Assembly (NCBI GenBank): GCA_937894355.1
Contig: CALCRD010000149.1
Span: forward strand, 1-6,906
Reading direction: 5' to 3'
From: an uncultured Bacillus sp.
GTDB lineage: Bacteria; Bacillota; Bacilli; Bacillales; Cytobacillaceae
DNA length: 6,906 nt
The notes below the pieces were generated by a model. It ran no database searches and was not told the origin of the DNA. It saw nothing but the letters and a program-made list of their open reading frames with translations. Each line of letters begins with the position of its first letter. The stretch's first letter is position 1. Shown piece by piece: positions 6,056-6,906 of the stretch. The position numbers and the translations under genes were made by a program.

Positions 6056-6547
6056 ATGGCAAAAGACAGCTCATTTGATATTGTTTCCCAAGTTGACTTC
6101 TCTGAAGTCACTAATGCAGTTACTGCAGCAATGAAGGAAATTAAGACTCGTTATGATTTTAAAGGTAGTAAAAGTAATGTGACACTCGACAAAGAAGAGC
6201 TTGTGCTTGTTTCCGATGATGAGTATAAGATGGATCAGCTTAAGGATGTTTTGTTTTCAAAATTAATCAAACGTGGTGTACCAATCAAAAACCTGGATTA
6301 TGGGAAATTAGAAGGTGCCTCTGGAGGTACTGTTCGTCAAAGAGCAAAACTAGTTCAGGGAATTGATAAAGAAAACGCCAAAAAGATTAATACAATCATC
6401 AAAAACAGTGGAGTGAAAGTAAAAAGCCAAGTCCAGGATGATCAGATTCGCGTAACCGGAAAAAGCCGAGATGACCTACAGCAAATCCAAGCAGCCGTGC
6501 GCGCAGCCGATTTAACAGTAGAAGTACAATTTGTAAATTATCGATAA
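6056..6547 (+). CDS. yitK: YajQ-family (UPF0234) nucleotide/nucleic-acid-binding protein, YitK-like
   Basis: A 163-residue cytoplasmic protein of exactly the usual YajQ length. It begins MAKDSSFDIVSQVDFSEV and carries the family motifs RYDFKG (32-37), KLEGASGGTVRQ (84-95), VTGKSRDDLQ (133-142) and the C-terminal QFVNYR. The family has two tandem alpha/beta domains. Homologues bind nucleic acid or nucleotides, and Xanthomonas and Pseudomonas members bind cyclic di-GMP and act with transcription factors; which ligand applies in bacilli is unclear. The start at 6056 follows GGAGG (6044-6048) by seven bases. An earlier in-frame ATG at 6038 would place that ribosome binding site inside the gene, so I reject it. 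It has its own SigA-type promoter and a strong terminator, so it is probably monocistronic, and is divergent from CvfB as the yitK/yitL types are adjacent in B. subtilis. Confidence 0.95.
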   Translation: MAKDSSFDIVSQVDFSEVTNAVTAAMKEIKTRYDFKGSKSNVTLDKEELVLVSDDEYKMDQLKDVLFSKLIKRGVPIKNLDYGKLEGASGGTVRQRAKLVQGIDKENAKKINTIIKNSGVKVKSQVQDDQIRVTGKSRDDLQQIQAAVRAADLTVEVQFVNYR

Positions 6548-6560
6548 AAAGCAGGATTAC

Positions 6561-6603
6561 TTCCGGGGAAAAAATAATAACGCCAGAACGGACATCCCTG
6601 GAA
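6561..6603 (+). other. Imperfect hairpin in the yajQ 3' untranslated region
   Basis: TTCCGGGG (6561-6568) can pair with CCCTGGAA (6596-6603) through one G-U pair, with a 27-nt loop. It lies between the yajQ stop and the terminator, and both arms are followed by A-rich runs. It has no U run and is not itself a terminator. Confidence 0.35.
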
Positions 6604-6615
6604 AAAAACTGTATC

Positions 6616-6658
6616 AAAAAAGACGATTTACCAGATCATTGGTAAGTCGTCTTTTTTT
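6616..6658 (+). terminator. Intrinsic terminator of the YajQ-family gene
   Basis: GACGATTTACCA (6622-6633) pairs with TGGTAAGTCGTC (6640-6651), a 12-bp stem with one G-U pair and a six-base loop. It is flanked by six A (6616-6621) and seven T (6652-6658), so the stem may extend further and the T run is typical of an intrinsic terminator. It could work on both strands because of the A run. Confidence 0.92.
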
Positions 6659-6659
6659 C

Positions 6660-6721
6660 AGTTAAGAAAGCATAAATTTTTTAACTTGGAATCGCGTTAA
6701 GCGTAAAGTACTTTCTCAACT
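6660..6721. repeat. Inverted repeat with 11-bp arms in the right non-coding tail
   Basis: AGTTAAGAAAG (6660-6670) and CTTTCTCAACT (6711-6721) are complementary at 10 of 11 positions. A smaller TTAAC/GTTAA pair (6681-6685, 6696-6700) is nested inside. Bases 6548-6906 contain no gene that I can support; they hold the 3' hairpin, the terminator, this repeat and the 52-bp array. The origin is unknown: a folded RNA, a remnant of a short mobile repeat, or chance. Confidence 0.35.
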
Positions 6722-6785
6722 AGTGGTCAAAAAGATGCTTATTTCTTCATCTGGGTCATGAGGAACCGCTCATATCGGTTGGGAA

Positions 6786-6906
6786 CTTCGGACAAGGGAG
6801 TGACCAAAATGTGGGTTTGTGTCCGAAGATGTGCTAACTTCGGACAAGGGAGTGACCAAGAAGCGGGGTTGTGTCCGAAGATGAGTAAACTTCGGACAAG
6901 GGAGTG
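6786..6906. repeat. Tandem array of a 52-bp palindromic repeat, cut by the window end
   Basis: Two complete units (6786-6837 and 6838-6889) agree at 45 of 52 positions. A third begins at 6890 and is identical over the 17 bases visible. Each unit has a left arm CTTCGGACA and a right arm TGTCCGAAG, 9 bp and perfect, separated by 25 bases (arms at 6786-6794/6820-6828 and 6838-6846/6872-6880). Because units abut, a right arm is also 9 bases from the next left arm, allowing an alternative short hairpin. The first 22 bases of the unit are invariant and the differences cluster in the middle and in the inter-unit spacer. I recall comparable short palindromic intergenic repeats in bacilli but cannot confirm the family. 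No repeat-associated gene is in view. Confidence 0.93.

Noticed and set aside
6758..6906. Open reading frame through the 52-bp repeats on the plus strand
   Set aside because: There is no ribosome binding site, the 52-bp period shifts frame each unit, and the conserved parts are palindromic arms rather than codons.
6786..6906. CRISPR array
   Set aside because: The apparent spacers are conserved between units (45 of 52 bases agree overall), and no cas gene is in view. A tandem repeat explains it better.

Overview
The window is low-G+C DNA with strong AGGAGG-type ribosome binding sites, compact intrinsic terminators and a gene set typical of endospore-forming Bacillaceae. The recognisable genes correspond to the Bacillus subtilis yit region (YitK, YitL, YitS, YitT, YizC/DUF3813, YitU, YitW types). 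I assign it to a Bacillus-like genus in the broad sense; the sequence alone does not settle the species. It is mainly a conserved core chromosomal region, with a repeat array at the right edge.

Layout. At 71-789, on the minus strand, is a two-gene unit: a MIP18/DUF59 Fe-S assembly factor followed by a stand-alone DsrE-like protein that resembles the C-terminal half of YedF, closed by a terminator. The divergent plus-strand block at 1057-2362 holds a Cof-type HAD phosphatase (YitU-like), an unrecognised 50-residue basic protein and a DUF3813 protein, and also ends in a terminator. On the minus strand, 2413-3717 carries a YitT-family membrane protein followed by a small secreted protein with a Gmad2-like Ig-type domain. 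On the plus strand, 3857-4924 carries a DegV-family fatty-acid-binding protein (YitS-like) and a 43-residue DUF3941 protein whose ribosome binding site lies in a 12-bp inverted repeat. A perfect 14-bp bidirectional terminator separates these from the minus-strand CvfB/YitL S1-domain RNA-binding protein (5072-5950). Divergent from it is a YajQ/YitK-family protein (6056-6547) with a good SigA promoter and a terminator. The last 250 bases have no gene and end in a tandem 52-bp palindromic repeat that runs off the window.

Functionally the genes are a mix: sulfur and Fe-S handling (DUF59, DsrE), phosphatase housekeeping possibly including riboflavin precursor dephosphorylation (YitU-like), fatty-acid binding (DegV), RNA binding (CvfB), nucleotide or nucleic-acid binding (YajQ), and several small proteins of sporulating bacilli. 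I see no obvious new multi-gene system. The items most worth a second look are the 52-bp repeat array, the hairpin that would hide the DUF3941 ribosome binding site, and the stand-alone YedF-like domain coupled to a DUF59 gene.
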